A DNA stretch of 64,000 nucleotides. It comes from Chenopodium formosanum. Its lineage: Eukaryota; Streptophyta; Magnoliopsida; Caryophyllales; Amaranthaceae. The first letter of the stretch is position 1. Each line of letters opens with the position of its first letter. Shown here in pieces: positions 11,780-21,935 of the stretch. The position numbers and the translations under genes were made by a program. The notes under the pieces are model-generated. The model was not told where the DNA came from and made no database searches. It worked only from the letters and a program-made list of their open reading frames with translations. The stretch is from contig CM044871.1 in NCBI GenBank assembly GCA_024500155.1, positions 36,310,228-36,374,227 of the forward strand. Reading direction: 5' to 3'.

Positions 11780-13800
11780 ATGCTTAGGAGGTCTCAAGGA
11801 CCACCCACACATCAAATTAACCACAAGATCGACCGAACTTTGAGACAAGTCCGTAGGCTTTATCAAGAAGAGGGAAGAGGTCTTGGTGCTATAGTTGATA
11901 GTGAGAGTGATTCTTACTCTTCAAGTTCGCAAAGCGGATCAATGGAGGGACAAGAAGATGATGTTTTGTTTCGTGAGTTTGGAAATCCGGAAGATTATGA
12001 ACTCACGTAAGGGATTTTTCTACCCGTCACGGAAACCAACTTCTCAATCCATCCCTAATATACTAGAATGGTCCAATCGAAGCAATTTTTCGGAAGTGCA
12101 AGTGAGGACCCCATTGAACATTTGGACCGATTGCTTGAGTTTTGCGCGATGATGCAAACCAATGAAGTGAGCCAAGACTACATTCGTATGCATCTCTTCC
12201 GGCAATCTATCACCGGACGAGCAAAGAAATGACTAAAGCAAGTAAAGCCTAACTCTCTCACAACATGGAGGGAGGTTGTAAAGGCGTTCTTGAAGCGATT
12301 TATCTCCGAGGAGAAGACCGCCGAAATGAGAAGGAAGATCGCATCATTTGAGCAAGAAGCCGATGAAAGTCTTGGTGAAGCTTGGGAGAGATTCAAAGAG
12401 TTGGTGCAAGCGTGACCTCACCATGAGTACAATCAAGGGTTGCTCATGCGGTTTTTCTACGACGGATTGGAGCCCATGTCAAGAGCCAACTTGGATGCGG
12501 GGGCGGGTGGTCAATTAATCAAAATCCCCCAAAATCAAGTTGAAGCAACAATAGAAGAGGTAGTAAAGAACTACTCTTGGGGGGGCCGAAGAAGGAATGC
12601 TCCAAAGAGAGGTGGGATTTACGAATTTGAGAAGGTTGATCAATTGCAACATCAAATTGATCAACTAACAAAAGGGTTGTCCAAGTTGAACACGAGCGTC
12701 AGTGCAAATGCAAGTGGTAGAGCAAGCTCCTCTCAAGTTAACTCTTTATCTTGTCATAATTCTGGAGGAACGAACCATGATACATCTTATTTTGGAGGTT
12801 TGAGTCCCGAGCATGTAGCGGCATACAACACAAGGCAAGAAGGATTTAGAGGAAGCGGCGGTGGAGTAGCTTGGAGACAACCACCACCCGGGTTTGCATC
12901 TCAACCTCAACAATGGAACCAAAAAGCTCAACCTTCCTATAATTCCAACCCTCAATATCAAAATCCACCTTCATCTCAACACCAAAACCCAAGAGGAAGC
13001 TACCCAAGGAACATCAAATATAACAATCAAACCCAAGCACCTCAAAGAAATCAAGAACAAGCACCTCAAGCGGAGCTAACACAAATTCAACTCCTTCAAG
13101 CCATGCATGCACAAATGCAAATTTTTGGGCAACAAATGCAAGAAATAAGAGCTCACAACAAGATGGTTGATTCACAACTAGCTCAATTGGCCGAGAGAAC
13201 TCCTTTCAATTCATCATCTACTCTACCTGGACAACCACAACCTAACCCTTCTCATAACTCAAAACCTGATACATTCAAGGCAATTACATTGAGGTCGGGA
13301 ACTTCCTATGAAAGGCCAAATGAGGGGGGTAATGAGGAAAGGAAGGGAGGAGAAAAGAGTGTGAATGAGGACAAGAGAGGTGAGAAAGAAAAAGTTGATG
13401 AGATAGAAGGAGGTTTGGAGAAGAAAAAGCTTGACAATGAGAAGACAACTTCTATTCCTAGTGAGGCTAGGAATCTTGATGGACCGGTTCCTTTTCCCGG
13501 TCGACTTGCGGAGAGGAAGTTGAATTACAAGTTTGCAAAATTCCTTAGTGTGATAAAGAATTTGCACATCAACCTCCCTTTCATTGAAGTTGTGACACAA
13601 ATGCCATCTTACTCCAAGTTCCTCAAAGATATTCTCACCAACAAGAGGAAGGTTAATGATGATCTTATCACTCTTACACATCAAGTGAGTTCACTTGTCC
13701 AACATAAGATGCCCAAGAAGGAAAAGGACCCGGGAAGTTTCACTTTGCCAGTAAAAATTGGGAACATGGAAGCTAGGGGCGGGCGCCTTAGCCGATCTTG
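11780..13800 (+). pseudogene. Athila gag
   Basis: It starts at ATG 11780 (MLRRSQGPPTHQINHK). The retrotransposon-gag core (FLKRFISEEKTAEMRRKIAS) lies at about 12060-12420 and the rest in the 457-residue frame 12440-13813. The N-terminal half has stops near 12010, 12230 and 12416 and a frame change. A degenerate zinc-knuckle-like segment (CHNSGGTNHDTSYF) is near 12755. The tail is rich in Gln, Asn and charged residues. A frameshift near 13775 separates it from the protease. Confidence 0.85.
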
Positions 13801-14078
13801 GAACAAGTGTTAGTTTAATCCCTCTATTCATTGCTCAAAAACTCAATATAGAGATGATCCCAACAAGGAAGACAATTCAATTGGCCGATCGGTCGATTAA
13901 ATTACCTTATGGAGAGCTTGAGGACGTTCCAATTCAAGTGAGACACATCTACGTGCCTTGTGACTTTGTAGTTATGGATATAGAGGAAGATGTCAACACT
14001 CCTTTGATCTTGAGACGTGAAGCTCTTAAAACTTTGGGGGCGGTCATCAATTGCAAGAATAACACCATCACATGTTAG
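13758..14078 (+). pseudogene. Athila aspartic protease
   Basis: This frame has the retropepsin-like active-site block ALADLGTSVSLIP (usual form D-L-G-A-S), then a flap-like PYGELEDVPIQV and a C-terminal TPLILRREALKTLGA. It would release gag and pol proteins from the precursor. It is joined to gag only through a frameshift and ends at TAG 14076-14078, after which the same frame resumes. Confidence 0.8.
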
Positions 14079-15305
14079 GTGGCCGATGAGAAGATTGTCT
14101 TTGAGTTTTCTAAGTTGCTCAAGACCCCCATGGTTGAAAAAGGCTATAGAGTTGATGTTGTGAATGAGGAGTTGGATCGCTTGGGGAGGGTCATGATAGA
14201 AGAGTTATATCCAATGGTAGAAGCTCTTATATGCAAGGAAGATTTCCACTCTCAAGAGGCAAGAGAATTTGTCATGGCATTGGAGGAATCCTCAAAGGAG
14301 GAGGTTGAACAACAAGTTGAGATCGAACTTGAGTCCAAGGAGGAGAAATTGGAGGAGATTTCTAAGCCTCATCCCAAGGTAGAACTCAAGCCCCTTCCCC
14401 CTTCTTTGAAATATGCTTATCTGATAAAGAGGGAAAGTACCCTATTATAGTCAATGCTACCCTAGATGGTCTTGATTTGGAAATATTACTTGATATTTTG
14501 AGAAAATATAATGATGTGATAGGGTATAGCATTGATGATATCAAGGGTATTAGCCCTTCTTTATGCATGTATTGTATTCATCTTGAAGATGATCATTCCA
14601 CCTCCATTAAACCTCAAACTAGGTTGAACCCCAACCTCCAAGAGGTTGTCAAGAAAGAAATTTTGAAACTACGTGAGGCGGGCATCATCTATGCTATCTC
14701 CGGTAGCAAGTGGGTTAGCCCGGTTCATGTGGTTCCAAAAACGGTGGGATGACCATAATCAAGGGTGAAGGAGGAGAGGAAATCTCCACCCGGACGGTGA
14801 TCGGGTGGAGAATGTGTATTGATTATAGGAGGTTGAACAAAAATATCAAGAAAGATCATTTCCTCTCCCATTCATGGACCAAATGCTTGAGATACTCTCT
14901 CACCATGCTTTCTTTTGCTTCTTGGATGGGTACTCCGGATTCTTTCAAATTTTTATCCATCCAAGCGATCAAGAAAAAACTACTTTCACATGTCCATATG
15001 GGACATTTGCATACCGAAGAATGTCATTAGGCTTATGCAATGCTCCTTCTACCTTTCAAAGATGCATGAACTCCATTTTCTCCGAAATGCTTGAAAAAGA
15101 AATTGAAGTTTTCATGGATGATTTTAGTGTTGGTGGCTTGTCTTTTGACACTTGTCTTTTTAACCTTGAAAAAGTTTTGAAAAGGTGTCAAGAGACGAGT
15201 TTAGTTTTAAATTGGGAAAAGTGCCACTTCATGGTCGAGGAGGGTATTGTCCTCGGCCATAAAGTTTCAAAAAATGGCATTGAAGTTGATCTAGCCAAAG
15301 TTTAG
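14079..15305 (+). pseudogene. Athila protease-RT linker and reverse transcriptase
   Basis: An acidic linker fills 14079-14450. RT motifs follow: ILKLREAGIIYAISGSKWVS with SPVHVVPK at 14477-14752, MCIDYRRLNK near 14810, FLDGYSGFFQI (first Asp pair) and FMDD at residues 80-83 of the frame starting at 14874. At least three frame changes (about 14440, 14745, 14870) and a stop at 15303 break it. FMDD in place of YMDD is a common Athila variant. There is no chance of a full-length product. Confidence 0.88.
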
Positions 15306-16384
15306 GCGATTGAGAAATTACCCCCTCTTACTTCTATCACGGGATTACGAGCTTTTCTTGGGCATGCGGTTTCTACCGGAGATTTATCAAAGATTTTTCG
15401 TCAATTGCCAAACCTTTGACCGAATTACTCAAAAAGGATGTTGCTTTTAACTTCAATGAGGCTTGCCTTGAGGCATTTCATAAGCTCAAGGAAGCTCTCA
15501 TTTTTTCTCCCGTTGTGCAAGCTCCGGATTGGAGCTTGCCTTTTGAGCTAATGTGCGATGCGAGTGATTTTGCAATGGGTGTCGTGCTTGGGCAAAAGAA
15601 AGAAGGAAAATCATGTGTCATCTACTATGCAAGTAGGACTCTTGATGAAGCTCAAAAGAAATATACAACAACGGAGAAGGAAATGCTAGCAGTTGTGTTT
15701 GCCTTTGATAAGTTTAGGTCCTATCTTATTTTCTCTAAGGTGATTGTGTACACTGATCATATTGCGGTGCGATATCTCATGACTAATAAGGAAGCAAAGC
15801 CTCGCCTTATCCATTGGGTTCTCTCTCTTCAAGATTTTCACATGGAAATGGGGGACAAAAAGGGGGCGGAGAACTATATTGCGGATCATTTGTCTAGGCT
15901 ACCTTTTGAGAACAAAAGTGATGTACCAATCAATGATGAGATAGGATTTGAAACTCTCATGGCTATGTCTTCAACATCTAGCCCTTGGTATGCAGACATC
16001 GCCAATTATCTTGCTTGTGGAGTCATTCCCCCGGAGTTTTCTTCTCAAGAAAAGAAGAGGTTTTTCAAGGAAGTGAGGAGGTACTTTTGGAATGACCCAT
16101 ACTTGTTCAAACAATGTGGAGATGGCCTTTTTCGAAAATGTGTTCCGGATCATGAAATCGAAGGAGTTCTTGAGCATTGTCATTCACTACCATGTGGAGG
16201 ACATGGAGGTGTTGATAAGACGGTGGCAAAAATTTCTCAATCTCTATTGTGGTGGCCAACGATGCATAAGGATGCTCATAAGTACGTTTCACAATGTGAT
16301 AGGTGTCAAAGAAGTGGTAGCATAACCAAAAGGGATGAAATTCCTCAACAAAGTATCTTGGAAGTTGAGCCCTTTTATGTTTAG
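15306..16384 (+). pseudogene. Athila RNase H and integrase zinc-binding domain
   Basis: The main frame is 15416-16384 (322 residues). RNase H residues are visible: D48 (MCDASDFAMG), E87/E89 (TTEKEMLAV), D114 (VYTDH), and IADHLSR near 157. The integrase HHCC zinc finger follows at about residues 230-310 (HCHSLPCGGHGG, then CDRCQRSG). A frame change precedes it near 15370-15415. The frame ends in TAG at 16382, just before the integrase core motif GVDFMGPF. Confidence 0.88.
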
Positions 16385-17282
16385 GGGGTAGACTTTATGG
16401 GGCCTTTCGTTTCTTCTTGTAGAAATCTATATATCTTGGTAGCGGTTGATTATGTGACAAAATGGATTGAAGTCATACCCTCTCCTACCAATGATCACAA
16501 GGTTGTGCTTAAGCTTCTAAAGAAGATCATTTTTCCTAGATTTGGGGTTCCAAGGGTGTTAATTACTGATGGAGGATCCCATTTCGCAAAAAAAGCAATT
16601 TAAAGCTCTTCTCAAGAGATATGGCGTTCATCACAAGGTTGGACTACCTTCCCACCCTCAAACTCAAGGACAAGTGGAGGTCTCAAATCATGAAATCAAG
16701 AATCTACATGAAAGGATGGTGAACAAATCAAGGAAAGATTGGTCTCTCAAGCTCGATGACACACTATGGGCTCTTAGGACGACCTACAAGACTCCAATCA
16801 ACACGACCCATTATAGGTTGGTCTATGGAAAGGCTTGTCACTTGCCGGTTGAGTTAAAATACAAAGCTTGGTGGGCCATCAAGGAACTGTATATGGATTT
16901 GTCTTTGGCCGGTGAGAATAGATTGCTTAAGCTCAATGAACTTGAAGAGCTTATAAATGATGCTTATGAGAGCTCAAGATTGTATAAGGAGAAGACCAAA
17001 AAGTGGCATGACCAACACTTACGAAACAAGAGCTTTAAGGTTGGAGATACGATTTTGCTTTTCAACTCAAGGCTTCGTTTGTTTCCGGGTAAACTCAAGT
17101 CCAAGTGGTCAGGTCCTTTTTTGATATCGAAGACTACTCCTTATGGTTCTTTTGAGTTAAATGAGGATGGTAACAAGTTTATGGTCAATGGCCATCATTT
17201 GAAGCACTACTTTTGTAAGGAAGACGTTGGTCTCATTGAATGTCTAATGCTTGATCCTTTGGATCCTAAACCTCCCCCTTGA
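16385..17282 (+). pseudogene. Athila integrase core and C-terminal domain
   Basis: The catalytic triad sits in GVDFMGPF (16388), LITDGGSHF (16558) and HPQTQGQVEVSNHEIK (16655). A frameshift near 16600 splits the core between frames 16397-16603 and 16569-17282. The C-terminal DNA-binding part includes KWHDQHLRNKSFKVGD and a SH3-like KSKWSGPFLI block. No chromodomain is seen, as expected for Athila. Confidence 0.88.
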
Positions 17283-17339
17283 TGAATTTTTCTCATGGTC
17301 AAGCTAGTGACCTCATAAAGAAGCGCTTCTCGGGAGGCA

Positions 17340-17750
17340 ACCCAAGTTTTTGACTACTCTTTTCTTTATTTTTCTTTTTGGTCGGTTTTGTTTATAATTT
17401 TTATCTTATGGCTTTTGGTTTTTCTTTGTAGGTACTTGACCCTTTGGCACATGTATAAGTGGGGGATTGGAGGCCATATGATGGTTTTAATAGAGCTAAT
17501 TTTGAGTTGAAAGAGGAAGAAGGACAAAATTCAAGGTGCAATGAAAGTGTGAAGCCGCGCCCAGGGAGAGCCCTCTCCAAGAGGCCGCAGGCGCGGCAAA
17601 GGAAGGAGAGGGCGCGGCTCTTTAATCAAAAAAATGATCAGGAACCTGTAGATGCCCAACCGCGCCCCTGGAGAAGGCGCGACATGAAGACCCGCGAGCG
17701 CGACCCTTTTAGTACCTGCGGGCGCGGCCTGCAGGGTTTCAAATGCTGAA
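17340..17750 (+). promoter_or_regulatory. LTR-like internal segment before the 3' ORF
   Basis: This non-coding stretch resembles the LTR segment 10090-10500 in order. It has a T-rich run ending CTTTGTAGGT then TTGACCCTTTGG (LTR: TTTTGTAGGTTGTTGGCCC), a purine-rich stretch, a GC-rich GCGCGG cluster at 17553-17730, and an AAAAAAATGATCAGGAACC match to AAAAAAATAACCAGAAACT in the LTR. A CT-rich leader-like run follows at 17750-17850. I infer an LTR-derived internal promoter for the next ORF. TATA is not clear. Confidence 0.5.
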
Positions 17751-18352
17751 TTGGGGCCTCTTTCCCCTTCATTTCGCCTACTCACTCCTCTCTTTCTCAT
17801 ACTCTCTCTAAAAAACCCCAAACCCTCAACCCTAACTACCAAAAATCCATCAAAATCCCTCATTCTAATCTCAATTTGTTTAATTTTTCTTCGTAAAACA
17901 ACAAATTCATCAACAATTTTCAACCTCCATCATCAAAAATCCGGAAATTTTTTAAGCTCCACCATTGTTACTCCTTGAAGCACCATTGGAGTTCTTGTTC
18001 TTTGAAGCTAGTTGGAGTTGATTCTTGGCTTCATAGTTAGTATAATCTACTCCCTTCTAGTTTTATTGAATTTTTACGCAATTGTTGGATGTTTTTCATT
18101 GTTATTTCATGTGATTTTTGTTTGGTGATTTTTCATGATTTATTTGATGAATTTTGTTGTTAGTTTTGCTCTAACTTTTAGTTGATTGTTGTTGTGAAGT
18201 TGTTTATTGGAAATTCTTGTGGTGTTCTTGGTTAATTTGTGTTGTTTGGAGTTTGAGAAGAACAGTGCTTGTTGTGGTTGCTTTGTGTAATTTGTGGGTG
18301 GATTTGTTGAATTTGATTGATGAGTTGCAAGTGTTTTTGTTGAGAAGTAAAA

Positions 18353-19240
18353 ATGGAGGTTGAAACAAGCTCTAAGAAGAGGAAGAGTGGAAAGGAACCA
18401 CGAGGTTCATCCTCCCAACCCCCTCAAAATATGGAACCACCACCACCTTTGCCTCCGACCAAATTCTCATATAGAAACCAAAAAACCAAATTCGATGCCC
18501 TTCAATCAAGAAAAATCCTCCCCACTAAACACTACCATCAACCCACAACAACTAAGCTAGGCATAAATGAAGATTGTTGGTTCTTTTTCAACAATCTAAG
18601 GCTAAACACTTTTGTCTCCAAGGCCTACAACACGTACCAGGAACCTACCTTGGAGTTTCTTACCTCATTTGAAAAGCACACTTCCGAAAACAACAACATG
18701 GAAGAAGAAGAGGGCAACAACAACAACAACAACATGGAAGAAGAAGACGGCAACAACAACAACAACAACAACATGGAAGAAGAAGACGGCAACAACAACA
18801 TTAACATGGAAGAAGAAGACGGCAACAACAACAACAACAACCCGATTTTCAACAAGGCATGGCAAGTATGAGAGCTCAAAGGGAGAGTATGCAACTTTGC
18901 ATGCAAGTTATGTTTGCCTCTTAACAACATAATGCTTTTCAAACTAATGCCCTTTATGATTTGAGTGTACGTAGGGGGGAGGTCACTCCTTCGGTCAACT
19001 ACCCTTATGCACTGGCCCAACAAGGGCACGTGCCTTCATGGGGGGTGACAACCTCCCTACGTACCCCTATTGGTCGGCTGTCGAGAACCCCGACGAGCCT
19101 AGGTGTGAGTTTCCAGACGAGTTTGGTCACTATGATTATCGGGTCTCGGGTGGGAGTGACTATAGGGGTGACCCAAACTACCCCTATGTTCACCCTAATC
19201 ACCCCGCTCCTTTATGCAACCCAAGCCCTTTAACCAGTTA
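18353..19240 (+). pseudogene. Athila extra 3' ORF (ATHILA ORF-1-like)
   Basis: The frame 18353-18871 (172 residues) has the block KFDALQSRKILPTKH, a later ING-type stretch NEDCWFFFNNLRLN and PTLEFLTSF, as in plant ATHILA ORF proteins found after pol. Function is unknown; it is often called env-like, but no signal or membrane segment is visible here. A run of NNN-MEEEDG repeats follows (18697-18842). After 18871 the protein continues in other frames (MASMRAQRESM, then YPYWSAVENPDE near 19060) to about 19240. It is therefore frameshifted. Confidence 0.7.
18697..18842 (+). repeat. Coding microsatellite, Asn-rich and MEEEDG units
   Basis: About four units of roughly 30-40 bp alternate AAC runs with ATGGAAGAAGAAGACGGC, giving poly-Asn separated by MEEEDG. 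Unit length varies by AAC number, always in codons. It lies in the Athila 3' ORF. Confidence 0.9.
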
Positions 19241-19546
19241 ACCCCTTCCCAACTTGACCTTTACAAAGGTCATTACGGGTGGCCCCCTGGTTACACTGGA
19301 GGGTGGGAGCCCTTGGCTCCCCTTAGGATGATGATGGTGTCGGACACTAGTTCCCCCCTTGGTTTGCGTGTTCCCCCCCCCCCCCTTTTGGTCCCTCCCT
19401 TATGTTTTTATTCGCATGTGAGGAATCGAGGACGATGCTCTTATCTAGTTTGGGGGGTGTTTGAATCAAAAGGGAGTAGTTTTGAGTAAGTGTGGGGGAA
19501 GGCACCAAGGGCTCATGGGAACGTTTGAGAAGCTTATGTTTGGTAT
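19241..19546 (+). other. Athila 3' non-coding end with G-rich PPT-like tracts
   Basis: Two purine-rich tracts, AGTTTGGGGGGTG at about 19447 and AAGTGTGGGGGAAGG at about 19488-19502, resemble Athila polypurine tracts, which prime plus-strand DNA. A 3' LTR starting TGATGAG should follow but does not; Tat/Ogre LTR begins at 19547. Confidence 0.5.
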
Positions 19547-20140
19547 TGTAGACTAGTTTTGGGTGGGTAAAGACACCCATTTGTGTCTCCCCAAAACTAA
19601 ACCCGGTGATGAGTACCTTTCACGTCGAATCATAATCGAATGAAGTGAAAGTGTGGAAAGTCTAGTGTTGCGGTTAGTTTTTATTTCTTTCTTTCTCTCT
19701 GTTTTTGAAAACCTATTTTAAGAAAATAGCCAATCCAGTTTGGTTTGGTCCGTAGCAAGGGTCCAATATTAGTGTAGTTGGGTCGGGTTGGAAAAGAGCT
19801 TTCCAGCGATATATTATAAGCCCAATTCCGATGAATAATGAGGAAGTTATGGCCAAATTACTAAACTGGGCCTGGTTTGATCTTTATATGCGGCCCAATG
19901 ATCTAGAGGAGGGCCTATTATGATTTATCATTCCTAATGTGATTAGGATTGATTATAGTTTTCTAGATTCTTCTAGAAGGTTCTTTTGAATCCTAATTTA
20001 ATTAGCATTGATAAATTGACTTTTGTTGACTTTTAAGAGTTTTAATTAGAATAAATAAGTGTTTTTAAAGAAAATACAGTTTTACCCTCTCGTACGCTTA
20101 AATTTTATCAAAATAAGAAAACGCGTGGAAAATTGTTTGC

Positions 20141-20320
20141 AGCGCCATACGACAAGTCTGTCACCTTGCGACAAACCTGGCGTCTGACGACAGGCCCAGC
20201 GTCTGGCGACAGTCTTGTCATATGGCGACAGGCGCGTGTTTGGCGCTGCAGTCATATTTTATTCTTTTCGAAACTCTGATTTGTTTTTTATCATATCCGA
20301 CTGATTTTCTCTATAAATAG
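20141..20320 (+). promoter_or_regulatory. Tat LTR promoter: GGCGACAG cluster and TATA box
   Basis: At 20141-20250 there are repeated GGCGACAG, GCGACA and GGCGTCTG units within inverted GCGCCA/TGGCGC ends. These are followed by CTATAAATAG at 20311-20320. The surrounding LTR is AT-rich, so this GC-rich block stands out. It is likely the U3 enhancer and core promoter. Confidence 0.5.
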
Positions 20321-20416
20321 CCTCCTAAAACCTCCGTTTTCAATCATCAATTCTCATCAATTATCAATTCTTCTCATACAATTCTCACCAACTCTCATGA
20401 AGAATTTCTTGATTAC

Positions 20417-20460
<44 letters not shown>
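20417..20460 (+). repeat. (CT)n microsatellite
   Basis: An uninterrupted CT run of about 40 bp lies just after the inferred transcription start of the Tat LTR. In the related LTRs at 6780-6800 and 22720-22740 the same place holds only short GA-rich runs, so the array expanded in this copy. Confidence 0.95.
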
Positions 20461-20464
<4 letters not shown>

Positions 20465-21529
20465 ACTAGCTTTTCTCATACAGACACACCTAGCCAAGTT
20501 TGAAGTTGCCTTCGCCCTAGACGTGAAAGGTTTTAATTTCTGGGGGTTTGGTCTCAAATCTCTCTTTCAATTATTTGATTTAATTGTTTGATTATATTTT
20601 TCTTGAAGTTACTAATGTGTGTATTTTGTTATTAGAAAGAGGTACGAGGCATCCAAGTAAGTGCTTTAATTGTTTGCATTGTTAATATGATATAGAAATC
20701 ATGTCTAGGTTGCTATTATGATTCCTAGTGTCATGTTAGGGTGTTTTGATCTTCCTAGTATCATGTTTAGGGTAAAGAATAAGTTCCTTAGATTAATTAT
20801 GATTTCTATGATGCCTTTTATTGTCTTTTCTAAATATCATGTTAGTATCATGTTAGGGTTATAGCTTTGATCTTTTATTCTTAGTGACATGCTAGGGTTT
20901 GTTATTGATCTTGTTAGTATTATGCCTAGAATCTTAATATTATTATGATTTAGCGTTGATATGATTATTTTAATTTTAATTATGATTATTATTATTTTAA
21001 ATATTATTATTATGTTGCTTGTTATTGCTTGATCACACCTTTATACATGTTTAAAGGGAATTTGTACTTGTAATAACGCTTAATAAGATAGTTAATAATT
21101 TTGTTTAGGATTAATATGATTATAATTCAAGTGATCGCCGATAATAGTTTTATTTGTGCATTAAATTCAACCAACATAGATAAACAGGTTTAGGTTAAAC
21201 CTATTGATTGCATGTTAGTCAGAAAGCGCACATGAATACGAGAAGAATAAAGCAGAGGCCTATTATTAGGGCAGGTTCAATCTCATTTAGGTTGGATTTG
21301 TACCTTCATCCCCGAACACCAGTCATGGTTCCAAACCTATTGGAGTTAACGATCTCTTGGATCGTTAAGGGGTTTAACCTTCACCCTGTGAACGGTTTAC
21401 AAGTTCCTAAAACTTGTTGGAGACTCTTTTGCTCTATTTTTCTTCCCTTTGTACGCCACCATGCTTAAATTTATGATCACAGTGGGGTTCAAGTTTGGGG
21501 TAATGCTTGAAATATTCCCTACAGTTTTT

Positions 21530-21547
21530 TGGCGACTCCACTGGGGA
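21530..21547 (+). promoter_or_regulatory. Primer binding site, tRNA-Arg
   Basis: TGGCGACTCCACTGGGGA is a perfect complement of the 3' end of plant tRNA-Arg(ACG) with CCA. It marks Tat/Ogre and the plus orientation of the LTR at 19547-21523. Confidence 0.93.
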
Positions 21548-21935
21548 GGATTTCTATTTCAATTCCTAAAATTTATTTTGGCAATTATTTAGAATGAGTG
21601 GATGAGACTCGAAAAGTTCTAAGTATTTCATGTACGTAATTTTGATTAACATTATTGTCATATGCATAAAAAAGATCTCATTGGAAAGACCATCCGTAAT
21701 GAGTTAAAAACATAAGATTTTTACATGTAGGAAATTTGAGGAATATCTTTCACAACTAGGATCGAAATAATGCTGCGAGAAATTGGAAAATTTCATCGAG
21801 CACAGAAAGTTGCTAAGGCATGTAGGAACTGGCGTCAAAAAATAGAGTACAACCATTCGGATTACATTTATAAATGGATTCAAAGAGGGCATGAAGAATA
21901 TGAGCGTGAGGCAAGGCAGGGCAGGGGGTGCTTAT
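21548..21935 (+). mobile_element. Tat/Ogre copy 2, 5' internal fragment
   Basis: The internal sequence after the PBS matches 1-130 in reverse complement for about 120 bp, then continues to 21935. A short frame at 21770-21997 (MLREIGKFHRAQKVAKACRN) may be the start of an element ORF, but I do not recognise it. The element is cut near 21936, where a minus-strand LTR of the same family begins. Confidence 0.6.

Larger units (their letters stand above)
9999..19546 (+). mobile_element. Athila-type Ty3/gypsy retrotransposon, decayed
   Basis: Order: 5' LTR, tRNA-Asp PBS, gag, protease, RT, RNase H, integrase, a long spacer, an ATHILA-ORF-type 3' ORF and a G-rich PPT-like tract. The tRNA-Asp primer site and the extra 3' ORF are Athila hallmarks. 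All genes carry stops or frameshifts. Where the 3' LTR should begin, a Tat/Ogre LTR starts instead at 19547. The element is therefore truncated, or its 3' LTR was lost with that insertion. Confidence 0.88.
19547..21523 (+). repeat. Tat/Ogre LTR, plus strand (copy 2)
   Basis: It starts TGTAGAC at 19547, then an extra stretch of about 21 bp ending AGAC, before the family sequence ACCCATTTGTGTCTCC. It ends CCCTACA at 21523, 6 bp before a perfect tRNA-Arg PBS, so it is a 5' LTR (1977 bp). It matches the minus-strand LTRs at 155-7542 and 21936-23525. It contains a TATA box at 20312-20320 and a CT microsatellite downstream. Confidence 0.85.

Noticed and set aside
18625..19029. Long minus-strand frame with Leu-rich repeats
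   Set aside because: It is the reverse frame of the AAC/GAA coding microsatellite in the Athila 3' ORF.
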